This document shows positions 9,498 through 19,805 of a stretch of 64,000 nt of DNA, one piece after another. This stretch comes from JAWXBM01 sp964470455. Its GTDB lineage: Bacteria; Pseudomonadota; Gammaproteobacteria; Xanthomonadales; SZUA-36. The position numbers were made by a program, and so were the translations under genes. Positions within the stretch are counted from its first letter, which is position 1. The number at the start of each line of letters is the position of its first letter. The stretch lies in NCBI GenBank assembly GCA_964470455.1, contig CAYYCX010000008.1, positions 1 through 64,000 of the forward strand, in the 5' to 3' direction. The notes below the pieces were generated by a model. It did not search any database, was not told the origin of the DNA, and saw nothing but the letters and a program-made list of their open reading frames with translations.

Positions 9498-11708
9498 CTA
9501 ATCACCGAAGTTCCAGATGTAACGCACGCCGAATTCGCTGCGGTCATTGTTGAGAATGATCAGCACGTAATCGGTGGGCAGCAAGCGGGCGTTGTCATAC
9601 TTCTCGTCGGTTACGTTGCGGCCATAGGCCGACAGGGACCACTTTCCGGCCGGTTCCGTGTAAGTGATGTCGAAATTGAACAGGTCGCGGCTGTCGATTT
9701 TCGTGAAACGGCCCGGGTCGTTGCTCGGCTCGCCATACATGTCATCGCGGTACGACCAGTCCACCCGGAACATCAGCTCACCGCCATTGGGCAGGCCCGT
9801 GATGTACTGCGGGCTGATGGAGGCCGTGAGTTCGGGTGTGAGCGGCGCCACCACCGCCGGGTTGGGGTCGTCGATGTCGGCATCGATGTAACCCAGGCTG
9901 GTGAACAGCGTGAACCGGTCGGTGGCCGCCCAGGCGCTCTCCCACTCCAGGCCCTTGGAGGTCTGGTCGACGATCAGGTTGACGGTGTTGAAGCCGCCGC
10001 CGGTGGATTCGCTCACCTGGTAGGGCAGGTCACTGTAGTCGGTGTAGAACACCGCGATGCTCATCTGCAGGTTATCCAGCGGCGTGCCTTTCAGGCCGAT
10101 CTCGTAGTTGGTGGCGGTGACGTTGTCGCTGGCCACGAAGCAGTTGGGGCGGCTGACGTTGCCGGGCGGGAAGTTGAAGTCGAGGTTGGCGAACAGGCAG
10201 TAGGGCCGTGCCGGGTACTGGCCCGACTGGTAGCCGTTCTGGATGGTGCCATAGAGGTTCAGGCGTTCGCTCATGTCCCAGGCGGCGGCCACTTCCCAGC
10301 TGGTTTCGCTCCAGTCGCGCGAGTTGCTTTCAAACAGCAGGCCAATCACCGGAGCGGTATAGGCGCTCTTCTCATCCTCGGTGTAGCGCGCGCCACCCGA
10401 CAGGCGCAGGGTTTCGGTCACGTTGAAGCCGACATTGGCGTAGATGGCCTTGCTCTCGGCGCTCTGCTCCAGGTAGAACGCGCCCGGGCCGCCGGCGAAG
10501 AAGTTCGGGTCCTGCAGGTTGCTGCCGTCCTCTTCAAACCAGTACAGGCCGGCCACGAAATCCCAGGAACCGAAGTCGCCAAAAAACTGCAGCTCGGCCG
10601 ACTGCTGGTCGGCCTGGCCGGACTCGGGATAGGTAAACAGGGTTTCCGCCACGCTGTCATCGTCCAGGCCGGAGGTATATTCCGAACTGCGGTCGGACCA
10701 GATCAGCTTGCTGGAGAAGGTGTCGTTGATCTGCCAGTCGGCCGTTACGGACCATCCGTCGGCCTCGTTGGTGACCTTGTTGGCCGGCACGATATTGCCG
10801 TTGGCATCCACGTAGAAGCCGCCGTTGTTGTCGTAGGGGTCGGCCGAAACATCACTGTTGCGCGCGCCCAGCTGGTACAGCAGGCCCGAGGGCACCTCAT
10901 CGATCAACGTGGTGTAGGGGCGCAATCCGCCATCGCCGTCGTTCTTGTCGTAGGCGAACAGCAGGGAGAAGTTTTCGGTGGGGCTCCACTTGGCGGCAAA
11001 CCTTCCGGACCACTCGTTGATTTCACCCACTTCAGTTGAAGTGTCGAGATTGAGGAATTTACCCACGCCATCGCGCTTGGTCCACGAACCGGTGAGCGAG
11101 GCGGCAAAAGTCTCGCTGAAGGCGCCATTGATGTAGAAGTCGCCATACACCCGGCCGCGCGTGCCGGCATATACCTTCACCCGGCCGCCGTTCTCATCGC
11201 CCGGCTGGCGGGTGATGATGTTGATGGCGCCGCCGATGGAGTTACGGCCGTACAGCGTGCCCTGCGGGCCGCGCAGCACTTCCACGCGCTCCACGTTGGC
11301 CAGCGACCAGTTCTGGCCGACCTGCCGACCGAGGTAAACGCCGTCCACGTACACGCCCACGCCGGGCTCGGTGGTGATCAGGTGATCCTGCAGGCCGATG
11401 CCGCGGATGAAGGGGTTGACCGAGGACACATGCCCGGCCGAAAAGCCGGTGACGTTGAGGTTGGGAACGAACTTGCCGACGTCGGTGAGGTCGGTGATGC
11501 CTGCGCGCTCCAGGGTGTCCTGGGTGAACGCGGTGATGGCAATGGGCACATCGTAGATGCTTTCTTCGCGCTTGGTGGCGGTTACCAGAACCTCCTCCAG
11601 CATCATGTTGGCGCGTTCTTCGCTGTCCTGCGCCAGGAGGGTTGAATTACATGAAAGGTATAACGATACGGCGACCAGAGCCCGAAGGCTCTTCTGCGTG
11701 CTCTTCAT
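9498..11708 (-). CDS. TonB-dependent outer-membrane receptor
   Basis: This is a 736-residue outer-membrane barrel for energised uptake of a scarce ligand. It has a signal peptide (MKSTQKSLRALVAVSLYLSCNS), a TonB-box-like stretch (LEEVLVTATKREES), a plug domain with RGIGLQDH, VYLGR and VLRGPQGTLYGRNSIGGAINIITRQP, and a long beta-rich barrel ending in aromatic residues (RYIWNFGD). It stands alone, divergent from the secreted hydrolase gene at 11919. The ligand is not evident. The family resembles receptors often annotated for catecholate siderophores or plant-type compounds. Confidence 0.9.
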   Translation of the reverse strand: MKSTQKSLRALVAVSLYLSCNSTLLAQDSEERANMMLEEVLVTATKREESIYDVPIAITAFTQDTLERAGITDLTDVGKFVPNLNVTGFSAGHVSSVNPFIRGIGLQDHLITTEPGVGVYVDGVYLGRQVGQNWSLANVERVEVLRGPQGTLYGRNSIGGAINIITRQPGDENGGRVKVYAGTRGRVYGDFYINGAFSETFAASLTGSWTKRDGVGKFLNLDTSTEVGEINEWSGRFAAKWSPTENFSLLFAYDKNDGDGGLRPYTTLIDEVPSGLLYQLGARNSDVSADPYDNNGGFYVDANGNIVPANKVTNEADGWSVTADWQINDTFSSKLIWSDRSSEYTSGLDDDSVAETLFTYPESGQADQQSAELQFFGDFGSWDFVAGLYWFEEDGSNLQDPNFFAGGPGAFYLEQSAESKAIYANVGFNVTETLRLSGGARYTEDEKSAYTAPVIGLLFESNSRDWSETSWEVAAAWDMSERLNLYGTIQNGYQSGQYPARPYCLFANLDFNFPPGNVSRPNCFVASDNVTATNYEIGLKGTPLDNLQMSIAVFYTDYSDLPYQVSESTGGGFNTVNLIVDQTSKGLEWESAWAATDRFTLFTSLGYIDADIDDPNPAVVAPLTPELTASISPQYITGLPNGGELMFRVDWSYRDDMYGEPSNDPGRFTKIDSRDLFNFDITYTEPAGKWSLSAYGRNVTDEKYDNARLLPTDYVLIILNNDRSEFGVRYIWNFGD

Positions 11709-11918
11709 GACTGTCTCCCGTTCAGATTATTGTTGGGATCTGTGCCATGCTCCGGTGGAGCATTCGAGGCTGATGATACTCCCGGGAACCTGGCCGATGT
11801 CATCTTTGCGACAAGGCCCAGGAGCGGGTGAAGGACGGTGAAAGCCGGACGGTGCGGAGCCCACCCCGGCAGGAATTGGGTAGAATCGGGATTACCCTGC
11901 GCTTTTGTGAATCCAGCC

Positions 11919-13802
11919 ATGCTCTGCAACCGTTTGAAACTGCTTTTTATTCTCGCCCTGGCCATCGGAGCCGGCGTCTTCTCAGCGCCCGATGCCCTGG
12001 CCTCGCCGCGTGAAGCTGAGCAGGCTGCCCGCGATATCGTGGTGGGGCGCAGCCTGCCGTTGGCCAAACTGCAGCAACTGGATGGCAGCGGGCAGGCGCC
12101 CCGGCTGGACCTGGAGCGCTATCGCCAGGCCGTGTTTGAAATGCAGCTGGGCGCAAGCGTGGATCTGGACTGGCCCGCGGCGCGCGAGTTGCAGCGCGCC
12201 GCAGTGCAGCTCAGGGCACGCCGCCACGCTTGGAACCGGATTGGCCTCAGCGTACTGCACGGCCGCTATGAGAGCGAAGATTCCCGCGGCATTCACCAGG
12301 CCAACGAAGTGTTCGCGTTCAGCCCCCTGCAGCAGGAAGCCTTTCACGGCGGCGACCTGGAACTGGTGCTGGAGCCTGACTCGGTGCTGTCCTACGCCGC
12401 CTCGCCCATTACCGGATACTGGCTGGATGCCGGCGACGGCCTGGGCTTTCGCGAGCTTCAACCGGGGCAGCCATTCACGGTTCGATATTCCGGCACCGGC
12501 ATCAAGACTCTAACACTGAAGGCGCAGCAGGCGGATGGCGACACGCTGCAGGCCAGCAGCAGCCTGGAGGTGGTGCAGCTGGCCACACCCGACCCGGATG
12601 AAACCTGGAACGTGGTCGCCAGTGAAATGTATGAAGGCCTGGCCGGCTCCGGAACCGCCTATGTCTACCTGGCCGAGGGGCATGTCACGGTGACCAACCC
12701 GGTGGTGATTGTGGAAGGCTTTGATATCGACAACAGCCTCGACTGGCCGGCGCTGTACGACCTGCTCAACCGCGAAAACCTGCTGGAAGACCTGCGCACC
12801 GACGGTTTTGACGCGGTGGTGCTGGACTTCACCGATGCGGTGGATCACATCCAGCGCAACGGCCTGGTGCTGGTGGAATTGCTGCAAATGGTCAACGCCG
12901 CGACGGCCGCCAACCAGACCTCGGTGATCGTCGGCGCCAGCATGGGTGGGCTGGTGAGCCGCTTTGCCCTGTTGTGGATGGAAGACCAGGCCACCCCGCA
13001 CCGGGTGCGCAAGCTGATCTCCTTCGACTCGCCGCACAAGGGCGCCAACATTCCGCTGGGCATGCAGGCCTGGGTGGAGTTTTTCGCCGACCAGGCGGAA
13101 GAGGCGGATTTCCTGTTGCAGCAACTGCGGTCGCCGGCCGCGAAACAGATGCTGCTGTATCACCTGGATGGCATCTCCGGCAGCACCGCCAATGCCGACC
13201 CGGCGATGGCGCAACTCAACAGTGATTTCGCCGCGCTGGGTAACTGGCCGGCGGAGCCGCAGCTGGTTTCCATTGTCAATGGCAGTGGCTCGATGATGGG
13301 GCAGGGGTTTGCGCCAGGCGACCAGTTGATTGAATGGAACTATGACATCGGCGTGGCGGCGGTGGATGGCGATGTCTGGGCGGTGCCGGATGGCGGCAGC
13401 GCGCAGATTTTTGATGGCCGGGTTTTCATTTTCCTTTCCACCAATGTTTCCGACAGCCTGACCATCAGCGGCACCCTGCCCTGGGACAATGCCCCGGGCG
13501 GCTCGCGCCCCACCATGCAACAGGCGGCCGATGTGGAAGCGCCGGTGGGCGACATCATCGCGCTGCATGACAGCCACAGTTTCATTCCGACCGTCAGCGC
13601 CCTGGCGCTGGACACCAATGATCCGTTTTACGATATCGCCGGCGATGCCCAGCTGCTGGATCACACGCCGTTCCACACGGTCTATTTCCCGGCTGAAAAC
13701 CAGGAGCACATCGATATCACGCCGGAGAACAAGCTGTGGTTCATGACCGAAATCCCGCCGCCGGTTGTGGTTGAACTCATTTTCGCCGATGGTTTTGAAT
13801 AG
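11919..13802 (+). CDS. Secreted alpha/beta-hydrolase (lipase-like) ending in FADGFE
   Basis: The protein has 627 residues from the ATG at 11919, which opens an evident signal peptide (MLCNRLKLLFILALAIGAG, then Ala-rich). A front half of unclear fold is followed by a hydrolase with nucleophile Ser341 in GASMGGLVSR and a following SFDSPHKG that resembles triacylglycerol lipases and esterases. The extreme C-terminus VELIFADGFE is shared with the beta-helix protein ending at 29987 and may be a surface or sorting tag. The substrate is unknown. It is divergent from the TonB receptor gene. Confidence 0.75.
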   Translation: MLCNRLKLLFILALAIGAGVFSAPDALASPREAEQAARDIVVGRSLPLAKLQQLDGSGQAPRLDLERYRQAVFEMQLGASVDLDWPAARELQRAAVQLRARRHAWNRIGLSVLHGRYESEDSRGIHQANEVFAFSPLQQEAFHGGDLELVLEPDSVLSYAASPITGYWLDAGDGLGFRELQPGQPFTVRYSGTGIKTLTLKAQQADGDTLQASSSLEVVQLATPDPDETWNVVASEMYEGLAGSGTAYVYLAEGHVTVTNPVVIVEGFDIDNSLDWPALYDLLNRENLLEDLRTDGFDAVVLDFTDAVDHIQRNGLVLVELLQMVNAATAANQTSVIVGASMGGLVSRFALLWMEDQATPHRVRKLISFDSPHKGANIPLGMQAWVEFFADQAEEADFLLQQLRSPAAKQMLLYHLDGISGSTANADPAMAQLNSDFAALGNWPAEPQLVSIVNGSGSMMGQGFAPGDQLIEWNYDIGVAAVDGDVWAVPDGGSAQIFDGRVFIFLSTNVSDSLTISGTLPWDNAPGGSRPTMQQAADVEAPVGDIIALHDSHSFIPTVSALALDTNDPFYDIAGDAQLLDHTPFHTVYFPAENQEHIDITPENKLWFMTEIPPPVVVELIFADGFE

Positions 13803-13920
13803 CCCGGGTTAAGGAGTAACCTATTCAGCGGAGCGGGCCGGGAAGCGGGGTGGCCCGTGGCCAACCGCAGGTACGCCGGTTGAAGCGGTTGCCTGGGAAT
13901 CATGCTGGAGGTTCGCACGG

Positions 13921-14277
13921 ATGGAACTCTGGATTGTCGCCGCCATTGTGTTGGCCATCATTGCCGTTATCGTGCGGCGTGGTTTGCAAATGAAGCAACT
14001 GGCGCACCATGGTGTGCCGGGGCAGGCCGAGATTGTGCTGAAGCACCGCCGCCGCACTTCCCCGGGGCACCAGACGGCGGGCTACCTTAAGTACCGCTTT
14101 GATGCGCCGCTGGGCCAAACGCTCACGAACCGCATCGCGGTGTCGGAAGAAATCTTCGCCCGATACGAGGTGGGCGACCCCATCGAGATTGTCTACCTGC
14201 CCGACAAACCCGGGGTCAATGGCGCGAAATACATGGTCAACCTGTCACGCAAGGCGCTGAAGCTGCCGCCGTTGTAG
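13921..14277 (+). CDS. Small membrane-anchored DUF3592-like protein
   Basis: This is a 118-residue protein with one N-terminal helix (about 3-20) and a small beta-rich domain containing YEVGDPIEIVYLPDKPGVN. That pattern (G.P..I.Y.P..P) recalls DUF3592 proteins, which have no assigned reaction. It may be cotranscribed with the hydrolase 119 bases upstream. The repeat array starts immediately after its stop. Confidence 0.55.
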   Translation: MELWIVAAIVLAIIAVIVRRGLQMKQLAHHGVPGQAEIVLKHRRRTSPGHQTAGYLKYRFDAPLGQTLTNRIAVSEEIFARYEVGDPIEIVYLPDKPGVNGAKYMVNLSRKALKLPPL

Positions 14278-14293
14278 GCCTCCACTTTCCTTT

Positions 14294-14870
14294 GCCTCAA
14301 GCCCGATGGCGGTAAGGCCTTCTGGCCCCAGGCGGGTGATGCCCTTACCGTCCCCGAGCCTGCTTACCTGGCAGCGATAACAAGCCCGATGGGGGTAAGG
14401 GCTTCCGGTCCTGGACTTGGCCCAGCTGCGCTGGGCTGCCCTCGTTCCTCGGTCGTTCCGGCGACCGGCCCGAAACGCATCCTGCTCGGGCGGGCCTTTC
14501 GCGGCATCCCTGCCGCTCATTCGCCTGCACTCGGTCGTCTCTCGGCTGCGTCCAACTGGACCGGAACCCCTTACCCCCATCGGGCTTTCCAAGCGTGCTA
14601 GTTCGGCAGGCCCCAGGTGGGTGAGGCCCTTCCTGGCCCCTGGTAGCCGCCGAGCCGATGCGGTGACCGGCGGTCGAGCGAACAGGGATGTTCGCGAGAG
14701 GCCAGACCGACCATGGACGGGAGTATGGCCGACCGCCGCAGCACCGCATCGGCGAGGGCACCCGAAGGGCGGCGGACTCGGGGACAGGAAGGGCCTCACC
14801 CGCCTGGGGCCGGAGACCAAAGCTAGCAGAATCCACGACCGGAACGTTTTACCACCATCAGGCCATGAGG
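14294..14870. repeat. Composite repeat block with nested inverted-repeat elements
   Basis: This 580-base block lacks a believable gene. Its right part (14594-14870) is the second copy of the structured element at 1-275. Its middle part (about 14382-14585) is bounded by inverted repeats of about 33 bases (cccgatgggggtaagg at the left, its complement at the right). Its left part (14296-14355) carries the element's boundary sequence in inverted orientation. Frames of 60-265 codons through it are artefacts of GC bias. Related boundary sequence (taccgccatcgggcc) also ends copy 1 near 270. Confidence 0.75.
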
Positions 14871-14945
14871 TAAGGCAAAAGGATCCCGGACCACGCACCA
14901 TGCGAGCTTGCAGCCCGCCACTTGTGGCACCATGTAAGGCAGTTC

Positions 14946-16832
14946 ATGGCCCACACGACCCCCAATCTGCAAACCCCGGAAAACCAGCGCCGGAGCTTTC
15001 TCGGCGTGTTCCGCTACAGCCGCCGCGCGCTGGACCTCGTCTGGTCCACCAGCCGCGTGCTCACCATTGCGCTGGGGTTGCTCACCGTGCTCGCCGGCGT
15101 GCTGCCAGCCGCCATGGCCTGGGTGGGCGCGCTGATCATCGATGGCGTGGTGGCCGCGACCAGGCTCTACACAGAAGCTGCGGAGCCCGCCGCGTCCGCC
15201 TGGCCCATCTTTGAGCCCGTGCTGCGGCTGGTGGCGCTCGAAGCGCTGATCGTCGCCATACTCGCCGGCGCGCAACGCGGCATTTCGTTGTGCCAGGCGC
15301 TGTTGCGGGCGCAGCTTGGGCAGCGGGTCAACGTGATGATCCTGGAAAAGGCGCTGACGCTGGAGCTGGAGCAGTTCGAGGATTCCGAGTTCTATGACAA
15401 GCTCACCCGCGCCCGGCGCGAAGCATCCAGCCGGCCGCTGTCGCTGGTCAATCGCACCTTTGGCCTGGTGCAGAACCTGGTGTCACTCACCAGCTACGGC
15501 GTGCTGCTGGTGCAGTTCTCGCCCTGGGCCGTGCTGATCCTGGTGCTGGCCGGGCTGCCCTCGTTCATCGCCGAAACGCGCTTTTCCGACCAGGCGTTTT
15601 CGTTGTTCCGTTGGCGTTCGCCCGATACACGCATGCAGATCTACCTCGAAACCGTCATGGCCCGCGAGGACAACGCGCCCGAGGTCAAGTTGTATGGCCT
15701 CGGCCCCATGCTGCTGCAGCGCTACAAGGACATCTACACCCGGCTGTATGCGCGCGACCGTGACCTTTCCATCCGCCGCGATGCTTGGGGCTTCGTATTG
15801 GGCCTGATCGGAACCGCCGCTCTGTACGGCGCTTATGCCTGGATCGCCGTGACCGCCATCATGAGCCGCATCACCCTCGGGCAGATGACCATGTATCTGA
15901 TGCTGTTCCGCCAGGGGCAGTCCGCCGTATCCGCCATTCTCACCGCCATCGGCGGCATGTATGAGGATAACCTCTACCTTTCCACCTTGTACGAATACCT
16001 GGAAACCCCGGCTGCCCGGCCCACCGGCGAGAAGTCCGGGGGACGCAGCGCTGGGCCCGAACCCAGCGACGGCATCCGTTTCGAGAACGTCAGCTTCACT
16101 TACCCGGGCGCCACTCATCCGGCGCTGGTGGACATCAACCTGCACATCCGGCCGGGCGAATCGCTGGCGCTGGTGGGCGAGAACGGCGCCGGGAAAACCA
16201 CGCTGATCAAGCTGCTCACTCGGCTGTACCGGCCCAGCTCGGGGCGCATCCTGCTCGATGGCCTGGATCTCGAGCAGTGGAACGAAGACACCCTGCGCCA
16301 GCGCATCGGCGTGATCTTCCAGGATTTTGCCCGCTACCAGTTCATGGTGGGCGAGAATATCGGCGCCGGGGATGTGCGCTACTTCGATGAGCAGGCGCGC
16401 TGGGAAACCTCGGCGCGCAAAGGCATGGCGGATGAGATCATCGAACGGCTGCCGGAACGCTATGCCACGCAACTGGGCAAGTGGTTCAAGGATGGCGTGG
16501 AGCTGTCCGGCGGGCAATGGCAGAAGATCGCCCTCAGCCGGGCCTTCATGCGCGAGGATGCGGACATCCTGGTGCTGGATGAGCCCACCGCCGCCATGGA
16601 TGCCGCGGCCGAGGCCACCATTTTTGAGCACTTCCGCAAGCTCACCGAGAACCGCATTGCCATCCTGATCTCGCACCGGTTTTCCACCGTGCGCATGGCC
16701 AGCCAGATCGTGGTGATCCAGGACCAGGGCCAGGGCGGGCGCATCATCGAGCGCGGCAGCCATGCCGAGCTGATGGCGCTGGATGGCCATTACGCCCGGC
16801 TGTTTTCCCTGCAGGCCGCGGGGTACCGCTAG
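14946..16832 (+). CDS. ABC transporter, fused permease and ATPase
   Basis: This is a 628-residue half-transporter expected to work as a homodimer in the inner membrane, exporting a lipid, peptide or drug-like substrate. An N-terminal six-helix region (about 30-330) is followed by a nucleotide-binding domain with Walker A GENGAGKTT (Lys417), signature LSGGQWQKIALSR, Walker B ILVLDEPTAAMD and H-loop SHRFST. ATG 14946 (MAHTTPN) was preferred to 14922, whose extra residues come from the repeat edge. A TonB receptor follows 147 bases later on the same strand; a functional link is possible but not shown. Confidence 0.9.
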   Translation: MAHTTPNLQTPENQRRSFLGVFRYSRRALDLVWSTSRVLTIALGLLTVLAGVLPAAMAWVGALIIDGVVAATRLYTEAAEPAASAWPIFEPVLRLVALEALIVAILAGAQRGISLCQALLRAQLGQRVNVMILEKALTLELEQFEDSEFYDKLTRARREASSRPLSLVNRTFGLVQNLVSLTSYGVLLVQFSPWAVLILVLAGLPSFIAETRFSDQAFSLFRWRSPDTRMQIYLETVMAREDNAPEVKLYGLGPMLLQRYKDIYTRLYARDRDLSIRRDAWGFVLGLIGTAALYGAYAWIAVTAIMSRITLGQMTMYLMLFRQGQSAVSAILTAIGGMYEDNLYLSTLYEYLETPAARPTGEKSGGRSAGPEPSDGIRFENVSFTYPGATHPALVDINLHIRPGESLALVGENGAGKTTLIKLLTRLYRPSSGRILLDGLDLEQWNEDTLRQRIGVIFQDFARYQFMVGENIGAGDVRYFDEQARWETSARKGMADEIIERLPERYATQLGKWFKDGVELSGGQWQKIALSRAFMREDADILVLDEPTAAMDAAAEATIFEHFRKLTENRIAILISHRFSTVRMASQIVVIQDQGQGGRIIERGSHAELMALDGHYARLFSLQAAGYR

Positions 16833-16979
16833 GTCCTGGCGGCGGCACCATGCCAAATGGCACTTTGTGCCGCAGTCGGCGGCTCGTTAGTATTCAGGGC
16901 ATTGCCTGAACCAAATGGCTTCCGGGCGAGCGCCTGGAGCGCTGTATACCCGCTGGTACGGATACCCTAGAGACCTGTC

Positions 16980-19793
16980 ATGATGTTTTCGCTTTTTGCC
17001 GCCCCAACCCAGGAACAGTTTCGCGTCCAGCTTCGGGCCTGTTTCTTCCATCCTGGCGCATGCTGGTACCTGGCGGCGGCTTGCATGGCTCTCTTGCCGT
17101 GCACCCAACCCGTGTGGGCGCAAACCCCGGAGGAAGCCAACCCGCTGGAACTGGTCACCGTCACCGGCACGCGCTTGCGTAATGCCTATGCCGAAGGCGC
17201 CTTTCCGCTGACCGTCATCGACCAGCAGGCCATCGCCGATTCTGGCCTCGAATCCCTGGGAGACTTCCTGCAGGAAATGCCGTTCCTCTCCGGCTCGCCG
17301 CTGAATTCCAGCACCAGCGCGCGGGGCGAGGGCGGTGGTTTGTCGCGGGGTATTTCCACGGTGGAACTGCGTGGCCTCGGGCCGGAACGAACGCTGGTGC
17401 TGCTCAACGGCCGCCGCTTCGTGCCCGGTGGTAACGGCGCCAGCGGCGTGGTGGATACCAGCATGATTCCACTGGCCATCGTCGAGCGGGTGGAAGTGTT
17501 CAAATCCGGCGCTTCGGTGGAATACGGCGCCGATGCGGTGGCGGGTGTAATCAACATCATCACCAAAAGCAGCACCGAGGGCCTGGAGTTGCAGGCGCTG
17601 GGCAGCATCACCAGTGAGGGCGATGCCGAGCGTTACGTGGTGAGCGCCAGCTACGGCCAGGCCACGGAGCGCGGACAGTGGTTCATGGCGGCCGAATATT
17701 CCGACCAGCCCTCGCTGCGCAAGGGCGAACGCGCCTGGTCACGCGAGATTCTTTCAGTCACGGGCCCCGACAATGAAGTGATACCTTTTGGCAGCTCCGC
17801 CCCTCCCGCCGGCAACCACCGTACGTCACTGGGGCGCCTGACCCTGCGTGATGGCGCCGCCGGCACATTGCCCGGTGACTTCCGCCCATTCACCGACGAT
17901 GACCGTTTCAATTACAACCTTTATGAGGACCTGCTGCAGGCTTCCGAACGGTTTTCCCTGTTTGCCTCGGGCAGTCATGAAATCAGCCCCGCGCTGAACC
18001 TGTTTGGCGAGGCCTTTTACCACCAGCGCGACGCCAGCCAGCAGCTGGCGCCACTGCCGTTTTTCACCAACCGCGAAGTGGATGTGGCCATTAGCGCCGG
18101 CAATGCGTACAACCCGTTCGGTGAACGCATCACCGATGCGCGGCGCCGCCTGGTGGAGGCCGGGCCGCGCGGTTTCTCCCAGGACAATGAGGCCTGGCGC
18201 GTGGTACTTGGCGCCGATGGCACGCTGTTGGATACCTGGTTCTGGGATGCCAGCGTGAACTTCGCCCGCAACGAAACCGACCAGCTGCAGAGTGGCGACC
18301 TGCTCGACAGCCGGTTGCGCTCGGCGCTGGGGCTATCGTTTTTCGACGACAACGGCAAAGCGGTATGCGGCACGCCCGAAGCGCCTATCGCCGGTTGCGT
18401 GCCGCTGAATGTGTTCGGCCCCGTGGGCAGCATCACGCCGGACATGCTGGCTTTCGTGGGCACGGACCTGTTTGATGCCGGTTACAACGACCAGAAAGTG
18501 CTCAGCGCCAACCTCAGCGGCAATCCTTTTGAGTTGCCGGCAGGCGAAGTGGGCCTGGCCTTCGGTTTTGAGTACCGCGATGAATCGGCGGCGGATATTC
18601 CCGATCCTCAGACGGTGCTGGGCAACACCACCGGTTCAGCGCGCGCCATCACGCGTGGTGATTACCAGAGCCACGAAGCCTATGCCGAGATCGGCATTCC
18701 GTTGTTGGCTGATGCGCCCATGGCCAAGGACCTCAGCCTGGATTTCGGCACCCGCTGGGTAAACTTTTCCAACTTCGAAACCGAGTGGCTGTTTGAAGCC
18801 GGTCTGCAGTACCAGCCGGTGGAATCCTGGCGGATCCGCCTGAGCTACACCGAGGCCTTTCGCGCGCCCAATGTGCGTGAGCTGTTTGGCGGGGTGAGCC
18901 AGTCCAACCCCATTGTTGAAGACCCATGCGCCGACTTCTCCCAGCTCGATGCCGCGGAGACCAGCCGCTGCGTGGCCCAGGGCGTTCCGGCCGATGGCAG
19001 TTTCAACCAGAACGGCCAGGAAACGCCGGTGGTGGGCGGGGGCAATCCTGCGCTCGGGCCGGAGCTGGCCGATACCTTCAATATCGGCTTCACCTTCACA
19101 CCGCAAAGCTTGCCCGGGCTGAACCTCAGCGTGGACTATTACGACATCAGGATCGACCACGGCATCGCCGCGCTCAGCGCCAACGCCATACTGGAGCAGT
19201 GCATTTACGCGGGCCAGCCTGAATCCTGCGAGCGCATCACACGCAATGCCGAGGGCGGCATCAGTTCGGTGCAGGCCGAGTTGCAGAACCTGGCGACGGA
19301 ATCCGCCCGCGGGGTCGATTTCGATACCCAGCTGCGGCATCCCGGGCTGGCCGGAGAATTCCACCATCGATTGCTGCTGAGCTACACCGGCGAGCGCGAA
19401 ATCGTGGCGTTTGCCGGTGATTCGCCCTTGAATGCGGCAGGCCAGTATGTGCAGGGTTCCATCGGCGCCATTCCGCGCTGGCGCGGCCAGTACAGCCTGG
19501 GCTGGGACCATGGCCGCTGGCGCCTGGGTTACGAGGCTCAATGGATCGGCGATATGGAAGAGTCGGGCGGCGAGCTTTATCCGGGAACGGTTCATCATGT
19601 TCCCGGGCGGCTATATCACGATGTTCATGCCGGCTTTGATTTCAGCGAAAGGTTTTCGGCCACGGCCGGCGTGGACAATGTCACCGACGAGGACCCGCCG
19701 TTTTTCGTCAATGCGGACGAAGCCAACACCGATGTCTCCACCTACCGGCTGTACGGCACCACCTTCTGGCTGCGCCTGAACCTGCAGATGTGA
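16980..19793 (+). CDS. TonB-dependent outer-membrane receptor
   Basis: This 937-residue receptor has a long N-terminus. The hydrophobic signal segment lies around residues 27-45 (CWYLAAACMALLPC, ending ...VWAQ), so the first 20 residues may be untranslated or an extended signal. The plug shows LELVTVTGTRLR, VELRGLGPERTLVLLNGRR and VEYGADAVAGVINIITK, and the barrel ends LRLNLQM. This is the subgroup common in Xanthomonadales and sphingomonads, often tied to peptide or polysaccharide uptake. It follows an ABC exporter, and hairpin repeats start just after its stop. Confidence 0.9.
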   Translation: MMFSLFAAPTQEQFRVQLRACFFHPGACWYLAAACMALLPCTQPVWAQTPEEANPLELVTVTGTRLRNAYAEGAFPLTVIDQQAIADSGLESLGDFLQEMPFLSGSPLNSSTSARGEGGGLSRGISTVELRGLGPERTLVLLNGRRFVPGGNGASGVVDTSMIPLAIVERVEVFKSGASVEYGADAVAGVINIITKSSTEGLELQALGSITSEGDAERYVVSASYGQATERGQWFMAAEYSDQPSLRKGERAWSREILSVTGPDNEVIPFGSSAPPAGNHRTSLGRLTLRDGAAGTLPGDFRPFTDDDRFNYNLYEDLLQASERFSLFASGSHEISPALNLFGEAFYHQRDASQQLAPLPFFTNREVDVAISAGNAYNPFGERITDARRRLVEAGPRGFSQDNEAWRVVLGADGTLLDTWFWDASVNFARNETDQLQSGDLLDSRLRSALGLSFFDDNGKAVCGTPEAPIAGCVPLNVFGPVGSITPDMLAFVGTDLFDAGYNDQKVLSANLSGNPFELPAGEVGLAFGFEYRDESAADIPDPQTVLGNTTGSARAITRGDYQSHEAYAEIGIPLLADAPMAKDLSLDFGTRWVNFSNFETEWLFEAGLQYQPVESWRIRLSYTEAFRAPNVRELFGGVSQSNPIVEDPCADFSQLDAAETSRCVAQGVPADGSFNQNGQETPVVGGGNPALGPELADTFNIGFTFTPQSLPGLNLSVDYYDIRIDHGIAALSANAILEQCIYAGQPESCERITRNAEGGISSVQAELQNLATESARGVDFDTQLRHPGLAGEFHHRLLLSYTGEREIVAFAGDSPLNAAGQYVQGSIGAIPRWRGQYSLGWDHGRWRLGYEAQWIGDMEESGGELYPGTVHHVPGRLYHDVHAGFDFSERFSATAGVDNVTDEDPPFFVNADEANTDVSTYRLYGTTFWLRLNLQM

Positions 19794-19805
19794 TTGCTGG
19801 TTGAT

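Noticed and set aside
12510..13709. 399-codon frame opposite the secreted hydrolase
   Set aside because: It is an antisense shadow, with the same composition bias and no motif.
14922..16832. ABC transporter-TonB receptor pair as a lasso or RiPP peptide cluster
   Set aside because: No precursor peptide, maturation enzyme or protease was found between or around them.
15483..16856. 457-codon frame opposite the ABC transporter
   Set aside because: It is an antisense shadow; the plus strand has all ABC motifs.
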